From: a bacterium
GTDB lineage: Bacteria > Patescibacteriota > Minisyncoccia > Phycocordibacterales > UBA1006
Assembly: GCA_030433255.1 (NCBI GenBank)
Contig: JAUIMI010000001.1
Coordinates: 247,362 to 311,361, forward strand
Direction of reading: 5' to 3'
Length of the DNA: 64,000 nucleotides
Shown piece after piece: positions 33,898 to 43,404 of the stretch (its first letter is position 1; every line of letters starts with the position of its first letter). Both the position numbers and the translations under genes were made by a program. The notes under the pieces were generated by a model. It was not told the origin of the DNA. It searched no databases and saw only the letters and a program-made list of their open reading frames with translations.

Positions 33898-36800
33898 ATG
33901 TTTCGTATCTTCTCATACACCCAAAAAGGAGTTGTGATACTTGGATGTTTTTTAAGTATGATAATTTCTTTTCAGTATGTGGTTGCACAGGAAGATGCTG
34001 TAGAAAATGCACCTTCTTTTTCTCTCAGTTCTACAATTCATTCTGTTCCTGAGGGTGGACGATGGAAGGATACTTCAACATGGGTTGAGGGCAGAATCCC
34101 TAACGAGAATGATATTGTTGAAATTAATAGTAATGTTACAACTAACGTTGATCGGGTAATTGCAGGATTGCATATTACCGAAGATGGTTCATTACGTGGA
34201 TATCGATTCCAAGGAGGAAGCATTACTATTAATGGAGACATGTATATGAATGGATTTGTCGATAGGTACACATCTTTACGTCTTGGAGGGTCACTTGAAA
34301 CCTCAGGGGTTTGGGAGGCTCCAGGTCTTCATTTATTTAATGAAGACGAAAGATACATTGTTGGTGATATTTTTGGAACAAATGTAATTTTGGACAATGA
34401 TATACATATTTTAAATGATGAAATTTTTATTGAGAAACTCATCTCATCAGATTTTATTATTACCACAACAAACGATGATGCATTACTGTACCTTAATGAA
34501 TTACATGGGAACCTTAGTACAAATGCTCGCGTTCAATTTGGAAATGATACAAGAGCAGATTCACGACAAAGAGCTAATGTAATTGCAAATGATGTTGTTG
34601 TTATTGGTCCACATAGAATTGATGATGGTATATCTCTTGAAGCAAACTCTATTCATTTTTTAGAGACAGCCATAGTTAATCCATACAGTAGTTTTAGTGA
34701 CGTTGATTATTATATTGCTGGTGATTTTATTAATGATTCTGACATAAATAGGTACGTAAATATATACCTAGATGGTTCAATTGTGAATTCTGGTTCGTGG
34801 GATAGCTTTTTATACTTATATGGAGAAAATACTATTTCCTTAGAAGGACTTGATACAGTTTCTATTTCACTTGAAAACGATATTAGTGTTAATACTATCA
34901 ATACATATATTCATGAGATTTATACTCATAATATTTCTACGGTTATGTTACCAAATTCTCAGTCACATCTCTTTGTTAATAGTATTATTGGTGATATAGA
35001 TATTAATGGAATTTTACATGTTGGTTTTGGTAATATAACCACAACGCAGAGTAATAATATTATTGCCGAAACGGTTGTTTTCTATAAACCACACGTAGCA
35101 TTTTTATCATCTATTACTGCTGATACCATTGTAGTTCAAGAAAATGCTCGCTTCGCCCCGAAACCAAGACAAGATAATTCACAAACGAGTATTTTTGGTA
35201 ACCTTATTAATTATGGAACAAGTTATGGAAATATCTCTCTTTATCACCGCGGTTCTCTTCAAAACTATGGAAATATTGAAGGGTATCATGTGCTATGGGA
35301 TGAAGACGAAGGAGGAAGTTATGGATTTCGTTTTTCAGAATCTGATTCAGAAATAGCAACTAACACTATATCAAGTTCAATAAATAAGAGAAATTACTAT
35401 ACTATTGATAATCAAAATTTTCTCATTGAATCATTTGTTAATGGTGGCTCTGCTTTTTGGCAAGGTAAATCTGGAGATAATCCTTGGACACAGGTATATA
35501 GTATTAATGGTGGAATACCTTTACCTGATTTTCTTAAAGAAGAATCGTATTTTACGGTGAATTCTATTTCTAATATTCATCGCTTTGATGGTTTACGTGT
35601 TGAAATAACAGCATATGATAATATCTATACTGATTCTGTTAATTTATTTTTGGTTTATGATTCAGGAAAAATATTACTTGGTCAAACTGATGTTATTGAT
35701 GGGGTAGGAATATTTGAATCTCTTGAGGTAGAAGAATTTCCAGGGGATTATCGTATTGAGGTTTCAGATAATGAACGTATTGGATATAGTAATAATTTTA
35801 CAATATTAGACCCTGAGATTAATCCTAATTTTTTCACTCTTTCCCATACAAATACTTTTCCCGTAGGTGCTGAATCATTTCCTGTAACTATTCGTGCAGC
35901 AGATTCTGATTTTAGTGGCATTGTTAATATTTCTTTTGATAATGATTCTATTGAACCAGTAACTACTGCTCTTATTGACGGCTCTATAGAAACTATTATT
36001 TATCTACCAGAAAATCTTAACGCAGGAGAATATACTATGTTTGTTACAGCTGAGCATAGAGAGGGAGCAAGTAGTTTTACTCTTAGAAAGAAATCCTCAG
36101 GAGGATCACAAACTCATTATTCATCTGATTGGTTAGATAGTATTTTTGGTAGCAATGATTCAGATGATGATATTCCAACAGATGAAGGAGCGGAAATTGA
36201 AGATTTCTTAGAAGAAGTATCAGAAGATATTCCGGAAGAAGAAACAGAACCTGTACCAGAGCCTTCATTATTGTTAGAGAATAATTGTTTGGGTATTCAA
36301 TCAATACAATCTACGCTATTTAAAAACAACCCAGATGTAATTAATAACAAGAAACTACAACTATTCTTAATTGAATACAAATACCTATCAGAATTTGCCG
36401 ATGGAATATTTGGAAATCAGACGTATTCAGCCCTTAGAAATTTTCAAGTAAACAATGGTCTTGTTGCTGACGGTATTTTTGGACCCGGAACAAGTCAATT
36501 TATTGAAAATAATTGTGGGGATATTAATGAGAAATCTAATGATAATGTTGAAATTAGTGAAGAGATTGTAGTTGAAGATCATGCTAATCAATATTCTGAA
36601 AATGTTACTCAGGGTATAATTATTTTTAGTGATATAAAAGATTTAATATTAAACCCAATTATATCAATCTATAATTGGGTTGAGAGTTTGTTTGTTCAAG
36701 AAGATAAGATAAATCCTGTCTTAATAGATACAGAAAATAATGAAGTTATTCTTATTAAGGAAACTATTCTTGAAAAAGATGTTATTATTTCATTTGCAGA

Positions 36801-37242
36801 TGGTACAAACAAAACAGCTGTATCCGAATATACATTAGATATTTTAAGAGATGTATTAATTAATTCAAATAATACTTATGCTGTTATCACAAGCACTTCA
36901 AGAACACCAGAAGTACAGGCTCAAGCAATGATAAATAATATTCTACTTAAAGGTATAGCGTCTCAATATAAACTTTATGGAAAAAATGGAGATTTAGTTT
37001 TGGATGAATATCCAAATAAAGAATCAATGATTAATAAGATTTATGAATTAGGACCTGAGAGTGTTTCAAAACATTGTGCTGATTTTAAATATAAAAATGT
37101 AATAGATATCGCACCAACTTCTATAGAAAAAAGAACTAATTTTTTAAATTCTAGTAAAGAAGAAAATCGTATTTCAAAAGTTTTATCTCCAGAAGAACAA
37201 GAAGGAGAAAATGCTTATCATTTAGAAATACCTCAAAATTAA
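33898..37242 (+). CDS. 1114-residue secreted protein with peptidoglycan-binding and M15-like peptidase domains
   Basis: A signal peptide (about 1-31, ending VVAQ) is followed by a G8-like domain (about 45-130, GRWKDTSTWVEGRIPNENDI), a long repetitive beta-solenoid-like region (to about 500), beta-sandwich modules (about 500-740), an acidic Glu/Pro linker (about 755-793), and a PG_binding_1-like domain (about 794-873, with ADGIFG twice). The C-terminal 150 residues show STSRTPEVQAQ, His1059 in VSKHCADF, Asp1070 in NVIDIAP and His1108 in AYHLEI, matching the zinc-ligand order of M15 (VanX/VanY) peptidases. It probably binds and cuts peptidoglycan outside the cell. TATACT at 33883-33888 lies 9 nt before the ATG. 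Confidence 0.7.
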   Translation: MFRIFSYTQKGVVILGCFLSMIISFQYVVAQEDAVENAPSFSLSSTIHSVPEGGRWKDTSTWVEGRIPNENDIVEINSNVTTNVDRVIAGLHITEDGSLRGYRFQGGSITINGDMYMNGFVDRYTSLRLGGSLETSGVWEAPGLHLFNEDERYIVGDIFGTNVILDNDIHILNDEIFIEKLISSDFIITTTNDDALLYLNELHGNLSTNARVQFGNDTRADSRQRANVIANDVVVIGPHRIDDGISLEANSIHFLETAIVNPYSSFSDVDYYIAGDFINDSDINRYVNIYLDGSIVNSGSWDSFLYLYGENTISLEGLDTVSISLENDISVNTINTYIHEIYTHNISTVMLPNSQSHLFVNSIIGDIDINGILHVGFGNITTTQSNNIIAETVVFYKPHVAFLSSITADTIVVQENARFAPKPRQDNSQTSIFGNLINYGTSYGNISLYHRGSLQNYGNIEGYHVLWDEDEGGSYGFRFSESDSEIATNTISSSINKRNYYTIDNQNFLIESFVNGGSAFWQGKSGDNPWTQVYSINGGIPLPDFLKEESYFTVNSISNIHRFDGLRVEITAYDNIYTDSVNLFLVYDSGKILLGQTDVIDGVGIFESLEVEEFPGDYRIEVSDNERIGYSNNFTILDPEINPNFFTLSHTNTFPVGAESFPVTIRAADSDFSGIVNISFDNDSIEPVTTALIDGSIETIIYLPENLNAGEYTMFVTAEHREGASSFTLRKKSSGGSQTHYSSDWLDSIFGSNDSDDDIPTDEGAEIEDFLEEVSEDIPEEETEPVPEPSLLLENNCLGIQSIQSTLFKNNPDVINNKKLQLFLIEYKYLSEFADGIFGNQTYSALRNFQVNNGLVADGIFGPGTSQFIENNCGDINEKSNDNVEISEEIVVEDHANQYSENVTQGIIIFSDIKDLILNPIISIYNWVESLFVQEDKINPVLIDTENNEVILIKETILEKDVIISFADGTNKTAVSEYTLDILRDVLINSNNTYAVITSTSRTPEVQAQAMINNILLKGIASQYKLYGKNGDLVLDEYPNKESMINKIYELGPESVSKHCADFKYKNVIDIAPTSIEKRTNFLNSSKEENRISKVLSPEEQEGENAYHLEIPQN

Positions 37243-37255
37243 GTATAATATAGAT

Positions 37256-37792
37256 ATGAATCATTTTTTTAAAAAAAAAATATTAATTATTTTTATAATC
37301 ATTTGTTTTATTTTTCTATTATTTTTTTTAAATAAAAAGAAGAATTATAATTATTGGGAAGAAAATAATTGCTCTCGTGGTGTTCCGGAAGAAATAATAG
37401 ATATTAATAAGGTTAATGACTATATATTTAAGATTGACAACAAAAAAGGTTTTGGATTAGAGGAATTCAAAATTTATGATAATCAATATTCTATTGGACA
37501 TACTGGATGCAGTAATTTTGATTTGAAATTTTTAATACAATCTATGGGTTCTGAAAATATTGATTTAAGAGACCATATTATTGGCGAGTTTAATATGCTT
37601 AAAATAGTATCTAAATCAGAATATATATTTAATGATTTAATCCAAAATTTTGAAAATCTAGAATCTATTATTTATAATCTTAGAAATTATTCGTGTAATA
37701 ATGATTTTTGTAGTTTTTATACAGTAGTTCTTGAACCATTGGAATTTAATGGTAAAGAATATATTTTGGTTAAAATTAATTATATTCTATAA
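37256..37792 (+). CDS. Hypothetical membrane-anchored protein (cassette gene 2)
   Basis: 178 residues: a very hydrophobic N-terminal helix (about 8-27), then an extracytoplasmic domain rich in Asn, Ile and Tyr with four Cys that could form disulfides. No family recognised. Composition looks even more AT-rich than the flanking housekeeping genes. It follows the 1114-residue gene by 13 bp within the repeat-flanked cassette. An immunity role is one untested possibility. Confidence 0.6.
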   Translation: MNHFFKKKILIIFIIICFIFLLFFLNKKKNYNYWEENNCSRGVPEEIIDINKVNDYIFKIDNKKGFGLEEFKIYDNQYSIGHTGCSNFDLKFLIQSMGSENIDLRDHIIGEFNMLKIVSKSEYIFNDLIQNFENLESIIYNLRNYSCNNDFCSFYTVVLEPLEFNGKEYILVKINYIL

Positions 37793-37804
37793 ATTAATTA
37801 ATTT

Positions 37805-38353
37805 ATGAAAAAAATAATTATTATTATATTTTTATTGGTTTTAGGATTAGGCTCTTATTACTATTTTAATCAAAAAAAAATAACAACAGAATCAATTGAT
37901 ATTCAAAATAACTACTCATCTGAAATTTTTTTAACTACAGAATTTTCAGATACTAATGTTGATTTCATAAATACTCCTGTTGTTCAAAATGATGAATGGG
38001 TAATTGATAATAAGCTTATTGTAGTCAATAAAAATAATAACAAAAAACAATTAGTTGATACCTATCAGTTTGCAGGGTATAACGAGGAAAAAATTGAAGA
38101 AATATTTGTATACCCTTCTGGTCAAGGTGATATACTAACAGTTATTACTTCTTGGGATTCAAGTAATCAAGCGTTAGGTCTTTATGGTAATTTTTATGAA
38201 GTTTATTTTTATAATTCAAGCTTAGAAAAACAGGATAAAATGATGGATTTATTTGAAGCTGGTTATGATGGCGAAACTGACATGGGGGTGTTCTCATACC
38301 CGTATAAAACAAAAGAATCCGTAATTACACATTTAAAAGAATTGGGATATTAA
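37805..38353 (+). CDS. Hypothetical membrane-anchored protein (cassette gene 3)
   Basis: 182 residues: N-terminal helix (about 3-20), then an acidic Asn/Tyr-rich domain without Cys (IEEIFVYPSGQGDILTVITS is the best-formed strand pair). It shares topology but not obvious sequence with the preceding gene, 12 bp away. Its stop codon touches copy 2 of the 31-bp repeat. No function assigned. Confidence 0.6.
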   Translation: MKKIIIIIFLLVLGLGSYYYFNQKKITTESIDIQNNYSSEIFLTTEFSDTNVDFINTPVVQNDEWVIDNKLIVVNKNNNKKQLVDTYQFAGYNEEKIEEIFVYPSGQGDILTVITSWDSSNQALGLYGNFYEVYFYNSSLEKQDKMMDLFEAGYDGETDMGVFSYPYKTKESVITHLKELGY

Positions 38354-38382
38354 ACCAGAATAATATTCTGGTTTTTGTTATA
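38352..38382 (+). repeat. 31-bp direct repeat, copy 2 (right end of cassette)
   Basis: Same 31 bases as 33856-33886, 4496 bp apart. Here the repeat includes the hairpin and T-run of the cassette's last gene and the start of the TATAAT (38379-38384) of the next gene. Confidence 0.85.
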
Positions 38383-38391
38383 ATTACTCAT

Positions 38392-39060
38392 ATGAAAAAA
38401 CTTGCTATTTTCTCTCAGCTACCGTATTCACATCATGCATATGGGATTGAGTCGTCTCAAAACATTATAGATTATTTAAATAAGGTATTGCCTCAAAAAG
38501 AATTTTCTTATGTTGTCCATAAGAAATATGACACCTTTAAAATTGATGACGCGCGAACTATAAAATCCCTTCAGTCTGAAAAAACTGATAAAGCTTCACT
38601 ATTTATCTTAGAATTTACTATTATTAATTCTGAAGCTCAGAATGCACTTCTTAAGGTTCTTGAAGAGCCTGTAGCCGATACTTATTTTATATTAGTATTT
38701 CCAAATACAAAAAATCTCCTTCCAACATTGCAATCTCGTCTTGAGATTATTGCCATTCAAAATAGTATAGATACAAAAAATGAGGACACGCCCATTGTTG
38801 TATCTGATTTCATGAAAATGAGTCTATCTGATCGTTTTAATCTTATTAAAGATATTACTGATAAAAAAAAGGAGCCGATAAGTAAATCTGATACTATGGT
38901 TTTCTTAAATAATTTAGAATTCACTGTATATAATGCAGATTTACCTCATAAAAAAAATATCCTTGAATCCATTTTTAATGCACGAGACTATTTAAATAGA
39001 AAAGGTGCATCAAACAAGATGATTCTCGATATGATTGCTATTGAATTAGAAAATATATAA
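38392..39060 (+). CDS. holB: DNA polymerase III delta-prime-like clamp-loader subunit
   Basis: 222 residues against 330 or so in E. coli. The core signature EAQNALLKVLEEP (about 83-95) followed by LLPTLQSRLEII is typical of delta-prime and DnaX AAA+ folds. There is no Walker A, as expected for delta-prime, and the N-terminal part is shortened. It helps load the sliding clamp during replication. TATAAT (38379-38384) lies 7 nt before the ATG, partly inside the repeat. A gamma/tau-type assignment is unlikely without a P-loop. Confidence 0.8.
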   Translation: MKKLAIFSQLPYSHHAYGIESSQNIIDYLNKVLPQKEFSYVVHKKYDTFKIDDARTIKSLQSEKTDKASLFILEFTIINSEAQNALLKVLEEPVADTYFILVFPNTKNLLPTLQSRLEIIAIQNSIDTKNEDTPIVVSDFMKMSLSDRFNLIKDITDKKKEPISKSDTMVFLNNLEFTVYNADLPHKKNILESIFNARDYLNRKGASNKMILDMIAIELENI

Positions 39061-39108
39061 GTTTTTTTATTCTGTTTATTTTCAACAACTATGATACGAT
39101 ACAGGTAT

Positions 39109-39663
39109 ATGAATTTTGATTTTACACAAGCAACAGAGTCTTTTTTAGATACTGAAAATTACTTAAAACAAGAATATTTACAAATTTCAACTGGGCGCGC
39201 TAACCCAGCTCTTTTAGATGGAATTATGATTGATTCATATGGATCGTATCAGCCAATTAAAAACCTTGCGTCAATTAACTTAGAAGACGCACGAACCATG
39301 CGTGTAACTCCATGGGATAAGTCTCAAATTAAAGATATTGAAAGAGCTATTACGGATTCAAATCTACCGTTTTCATTATCGGTTGATGATTCAGGGGTCC
39401 GCGTTCATATCCCACAAATGACGGAAGAATCTAAAACAAAAATTCTTAAATTAGTTAAGGAAAAACTTGAAGAGGCACGTGTAAAGGTACGAAACACTCG
39501 TCATGAAGTAATGAAGGCGATTGATCTTGGTAAAGAGAATGGTGATTATTCAGAAGATGCACAAAATAACTTCAAAGAAGAACTCCAAAAAAAGGTTGAC
39601 GCAACAAATAAAAATTTAGAAGATATTTACTCAAAGAAAGAAGCAGATATCATGTCTGTATAA
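39109..39663 (+). CDS. frr: Ribosome recycling factor
   Basis: 184 residues, normal length. With EF-G it splits post-termination ribosomes. It has the typical motif STGRANPALLDGIMIDSYGS and a helical bundle ending KKEADIM. The upstream in-frame ATG overlaps the -10 region (TACGAT 39095-39100), so I use the ATG at 39109, 8 nt after it. rseP follows by 6 bp. Confidence 0.96.
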   Translation: MNFDFTQATESFLDTENYLKQEYLQISTGRANPALLDGIMIDSYGSYQPIKNLASINLEDARTMRVTPWDKSQIKDIERAITDSNLPFSLSVDDSGVRVHIPQMTEESKTKILKLVKEKLEEARVKVRNTRHEVMKAIDLGKENGDYSEDAQNNFKEELQKKVDATNKNLEDIYSKKEADIMSV

Positions 39664-39669
39664 GGATAT

Positions 39670-40767
39670 ATGAATGTTATTATATTTATTCTTATCTTAG
39701 GCATTCTTGTATTCATTCACGAGTTAGGTCATTTTTTATTTGCAAAGTTATTTAATATTCGTGTCGACGAGTTTGGTTTTGGATATCCACCTAAGATATT
39801 TAAAATGTTTAGATGGAAGGGGACTGATTTCACTATGAATTGGATTCCTTTTGGTGGTTTTGTAAAAATATTTGGTGAAGCTGATGACGGTGGGGAGTTA
39901 TCTGAATCAGAAAAAAACGTGTCTCTCGTGCATAAACCACGATGGCAACAATTGCTCGTTATGTTTGGCGGGATTTTGTTTAACGTTATTTTTGCATGGA
40001 TTCTCTTTTCAGGTTTGTATATGTCCGGAGTGACCGCATCTGTTGATGTTGCGCCTTCAGGGTATGAATTTAGCGAAAGCCAATTACTGGTAACTGGGAT
40101 ACTACCTGATTCACCAGCATCAATTTCTGGGTTAGCTGTAGGTGATGAATTAAAAGAATACTATAACTCAGTTGAGACCATTACGGTTACCGATGAAACA
40201 ATTGTTGACGTATCAGAATTCATTAATACTTCTGGAGAACAGGATGATTCTGTTGGTTTTGTTGTCCTTCGTGGTACTGATTTGGAGATTATTACCATGA
40301 CTCCTAAATCTGGTGTTGTTGAAGGTAAATACGGGATAGGTATTAATCTTGATCGAGTTGGAGAGATGCAATTACCAGCTCACCAAGCATTATGGTACGG
40401 GGCAAAAAATACCTGGAACTTTACTCTTGCTATTTTTGATGGGTTTTGGCAACTAATTACAGGGAAAATTTCTACAGATAATGTTTCAGGTCCAGTTGGA
40501 ATAGTAAAACAAGTAGGTGAAGCAAGTGCTGTCGGATTAAGTTATCTTATTGGTTTTACTGCACTTCTTTCGTTAAATCTTGCGGTATTAAATATTATCC
40601 CTTTTCCTGCTCTTGATGGAGGAAGAATGTTTATTATTCTTATTGAATCAATAATCGGAAAACGATTGAACTCAACGGTTGTAAATTGGGTAAATACTAT
40701 TGGATTTTTTGTATTGATTGGACTTATGCTTATTGTTACGGTACAAGATGTTGTTAATCTATTTTAA
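39670..40767 (+). CDS. rseP: Site-2 intramembrane metalloprotease RseP
   Basis: 365 residues, M50 family. It cuts transmembrane substrates such as anti-sigma factors and signal-peptide remnants. Zinc site His17-Glu18-x-x-His21 lies in the first helix (FIHELGH), a PDZ domain in the middle (about 115-215), and the third ligand in LNIIPFPALDGGR. The ATG has an AAGGA ribosome-binding site, consistent with an internal operon position after frr. Substrates are unknown; no anti-sigma factor is adjacent. Confidence 0.92.
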   Translation: MNVIIFILILGILVFIHELGHFLFAKLFNIRVDEFGFGYPPKIFKMFRWKGTDFTMNWIPFGGFVKIFGEADDGGELSESEKNVSLVHKPRWQQLLVMFGGILFNVIFAWILFSGLYMSGVTASVDVAPSGYEFSESQLLVTGILPDSPASISGLAVGDELKEYYNSVETITVTDETIVDVSEFINTSGEQDDSVGFVVLRGTDLEIITMTPKSGVVEGKYGIGINLDRVGEMQLPAHQALWYGAKNTWNFTLAIFDGFWQLITGKISTDNVSGPVGIVKQVGEASAVGLSYLIGFTALLSLNLAVLNIIPFPALDGGRMFIILIESIIGKRLNSTVVNWVNTIGFFVLIGLMLIVTVQDVVNLF

Positions 40768-40790
40768 AAAGACTTCAAGGTCTTTTTTTT
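40766..40790 (+). terminator. Terminator after rseP
   Basis: AAAAAGAC/GTCTTTTT around TTCAAG and a T-run. Confidence 0.85.
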
Positions 40791-40804
40791 ATATACTATA
40801 AGAT

Positions 40805-42253
40805 ATGAAATTATTTACTTTATTAGAAGGTATCAGTACTGAAAAAATCATTGGAGAGCATAATCCTGATATCAAAATATTAAGCCAGGATTCTCGAGAT
40901 GAAGATTTAACACAAGGTCTTTATTTTGCTGTTTCTGGTTCTCAGGTAGACGGTCATGATTTTATTGATGATGCCATTATTAAAGGGTCTGTTGCTGTTG
41001 TATGCGAAAAAATACCTCAACATATAAATAGTAATATTACCTATGTTGTTATTAAAAATATCCAAAAAGAGATGGGAAGAATAGCGGGTAATTTTTATGG
41101 ACACCCATCTCGCAAACTAAAAATAATTGCCGTTACTGGGACAAATGGAAAAACAAGCGTAGCAACATTTGCTTCACAGGCATTACAGAAATTAGGTCAA
41201 AAAACACTACTACTTTCAACTGCTGGTAATTATTTTAATGGAGAAGAAATTGCTATTAATCGGAAGGCATCATCATCAACTGAAATTATTGAATTGCAAA
41301 AAATCTTACAGGAGTTTGTAGATAGAGGAGCTCAATACTGTTGTTTGGAGGCGACGTCACATGCTTTAGATCAAGAGCGGCTTTCTGGTATTGATATTGA
41401 TGTGGCTATTTTTACTAATCTGACTCGAGATCATTTGGATTATCACGGAACGATAGAGCATTATGCAAATGCAAAAAAGAAATTGTTTGATTTTTTAAAT
41501 CCAAAATCAATTGCTGTTACAAACTATGATGATGATTTTGGCCGCACTATTGTATCAGATACTCAAGCTAAGGTTGTAGGGTATGGAGGAGGAAAAGAAA
41601 TATATGATTATTCATTTGATTTACAAACAATGAATATTAAAGGAGTCAAGGTTTTGTTTAATCAAAACCTCATGTCATTACCAATTATTGGTGTATTCAA
41701 TGTATACAATACGCTTGCTGTGTATGCATTACTTTCAGAATTAGGGTTTGCTATAAAAGATATACAAAAATCATTAGAATCTATTTCTGGTGTTCCTGGT
41801 CGGTTACAAATAATACCTAATAATAAAAAAATATTAGCCCTTGTTGATTATGCCCACACTCCAGATGCATTAGAAAACGTTTTAAAGACATTACAGGCAA
41901 TTCCGCATAATAATATTATTACTGTTTTTGGATGTGGTGGAGATAGGGATACGGGAAAACGTGCTCCAATGGCTGTAATTTCAGAGAAATACAGTGATAA
42001 AGTTATTGCTACCAGCGATAATCCGCGAACAGAAGATCCTGAAAAAATTCTAGAAGATATTCGACATGGTTTTACGCGAGATACGCATGTAATTATTCAA
42101 GATAGGGAAGACGCAATTAAATATGCAATTCAGGAATTACAACCTAGTGATATATTATTGGTTGCAGGAAAAGGTGATGAAGACTATCAAATTATTGGAA
42201 CAGAAAAACAATACTTTGATGACTCAAAGGTTGTACAAAAATATCTAGCGTAA
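40805..42253 (+). CDS. murE: UDP-N-acetylmuramoyl-tripeptide synthetase MurE
   Basis: 482 residues. It adds the third amino acid to UDP-MurNAc-L-Ala-D-Glu in the cytoplasm. P-loop VTGTNGKTSVATF, carbamylated-Lys region and central domain are present. Residues 405-408 read DNPR, the known signature for meso-diaminopimelate (lysine enzymes have D-D/N-P-A/N). TATACT (40792-40797) lies 7 nt before the ATG. Its dap biosynthesis partners are not in the window, so DAP may come from elsewhere. Confidence 0.95.
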   Translation: MKLFTLLEGISTEKIIGEHNPDIKILSQDSRDEDLTQGLYFAVSGSQVDGHDFIDDAIIKGSVAVVCEKIPQHINSNITYVVIKNIQKEMGRIAGNFYGHPSRKLKIIAVTGTNGKTSVATFASQALQKLGQKTLLLSTAGNYFNGEEIAINRKASSSTEIIELQKILQEFVDRGAQYCCLEATSHALDQERLSGIDIDVAIFTNLTRDHLDYHGTIEHYANAKKKLFDFLNPKSIAVTNYDDDFGRTIVSDTQAKVVGYGGGKEIYDYSFDLQTMNIKGVKVLFNQNLMSLPIIGVFNVYNTLAVYALLSELGFAIKDIQKSLESISGVPGRLQIIPNNKKILALVDYAHTPDALENVLKTLQAIPHNNIITVFGCGGDRDTGKRAPMAVISEKYSDKVIATSDNPRTEDPEKILEDIRHGFTRDTHVIIQDREDAIKYAIQELQPSDILLVAGKGDEDYQIIGTEKQYFDDSKVVQKYLA

Positions 42254-42267
42254 GTTATTATAAAAGT

Positions 42268-42621
42268 ATGAATGTACATAATTTTGAAGGTATTCCAAAA
42301 AAGGAAAACCAAGAAGAACTACCAACATCTGCAGAAGAAATTATTTTTGAAGAATTACAAAAAACAGGACAAAGAAATTTTTCCATTGGTGGTAAATTTT
42401 ATGAAGATGAGAAAGCGCTTCAGGTATTTATCTCTGAAGGTCGTGCAAAAATTCAAGAATTTCTTTTTCAAAAACGAGAAAAAGAAATAATAGGATTAAC
42501 TACTCTTGAGATGGAAAGTTATGATAATAATCAAAAAGAAATACTTCAAAAATTTGAATATTTATTTTTGTATCCTGATACTCAAGCTTCATTTCATGAA
42601 ATTTCTGAAACTTCTTTTTAA
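42268..42621 (+). CDS. Hypothetical protein
   Basis: 117 residues, soluble, acidic and helical with a central KALQVFISEGRAKIQEFLF segment. No motif recognised. It lies 14 bp after murE and may be co-transcribed; nothing else links it to the cell wall. Confidence 0.55.
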   Translation: MNVHNFEGIPKKENQEELPTSAEEIIFEELQKTGQRNFSIGGKFYEDEKALQVFISEGRAKIQEFLFQKREKEIIGLTTLEMESYDNNQKEILQKFEYLFLYPDTQASFHEISETSF

Positions 42622-42633
42622 GAAGTTTTTTTG
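42608..42633 (+). terminator. Terminator after the murE unit
   Basis: AAACTTCTT/AAGAAGTTT around TTT with a T-run, overlapping the last codons. Confidence 0.85.
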
Positions 42634-42651
42634 TTTGCTATAATTATTTTT

Positions 42652-43389
42652 ATGAAATTAGGTTTTTTTGACTCAGGTTTAGGAGGGTTACTTATGATGG
42701 AATCGTGTAAAAAAGTATTTCCAAAGTATAATTATGTATTTACTGGTGATATAAAAAATATCCCATACGGACCACGTACCTCGGAAGAGATATTTATGTA
42801 TATGGAACCTTATGTTCTATATCTTCTCAATACGGTTCACTGTGATTATGTATGTATTGCTTGTAATACTGCGAGTGTCAAAGGATTACCTTTGTTTATA
42901 AAAAAGTACCCACAATATGTTCACCGTATTATTGATATTGTAGAGCCAACTATTCATTTTCTCTCAAATAATTACCAAGAAAACAATATACTTCTTGTGT
43001 TAGCAACGCAAGGAACTGTATCAAGTGGTGTATACACCAGTATTAAAAATAAAATCATTACTCAGATACCGATGCCTGGCCTTGTTAATCTCATCGAATT
43101 AAATAAAAAACATGAAGCCATTGAGATGGTAAAAGACGCTATTTCTTACCATAATACATCTTTAGTTCTCCTTGGTTGTACTCACTATATTTGGCTTGTT
43201 AGAGTATTAGAAAAAGAATTCCCTCATATAACATTTATTGGTCAAAATATTATTCTCGAAAAAATATTTAATAATCTAGAACAAATCTACGAGAATACGG
43301 AAGAAGGTAGTAGTTCCTACTATGTAAGCGGAGATCATGAGGGTTATACTCAAAGATACAGTTTTCCATTTAAAAAACTAGAATTATAA
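42652..43389 (+). CDS. murI: Glutamate racemase
   Basis: 245 residues. It makes D-glutamate for the wall peptide. The N-terminal FFDSGLGGL signature and the two catalytic Cys, Cys71 in ACNTAS and Cys176 in GCTHY, are present. The ATG at 42652 is preferred to an upstream TTG because TATAAT at 42639-42644 lies 7 nt before it. It converges on murC. Confidence 0.93.
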   Translation: MKLGFFDSGLGGLLMMESCKKVFPKYNYVFTGDIKNIPYGPRTSEEIFMYMEPYVLYLLNTVHCDYVCIACNTASVKGLPLFIKKYPQYVHRIIDIVEPTIHFLSNNYQENNILLVLATQGTVSSGVYTSIKNKIITQIPMPGLVNLIELNKKHEAIEMVKDAISYHNTSLVLLGCTHYIWLVRVLEKEFPHITFIGQNIILEKIFNNLEQIYENTEEGSSSYYVSGDHEGYTQRYSFPFKKLEL

Positions 43390-43404
43390 TTCTAGTTTTA
43401 TTTT
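43373..43404. terminator. Bidirectional terminator between murI and murC
   Basis: Perfect palindrome centred at 43386 with A/T-rich ends (AAAACTAGAATTA and its complement). Confidence 0.85.
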
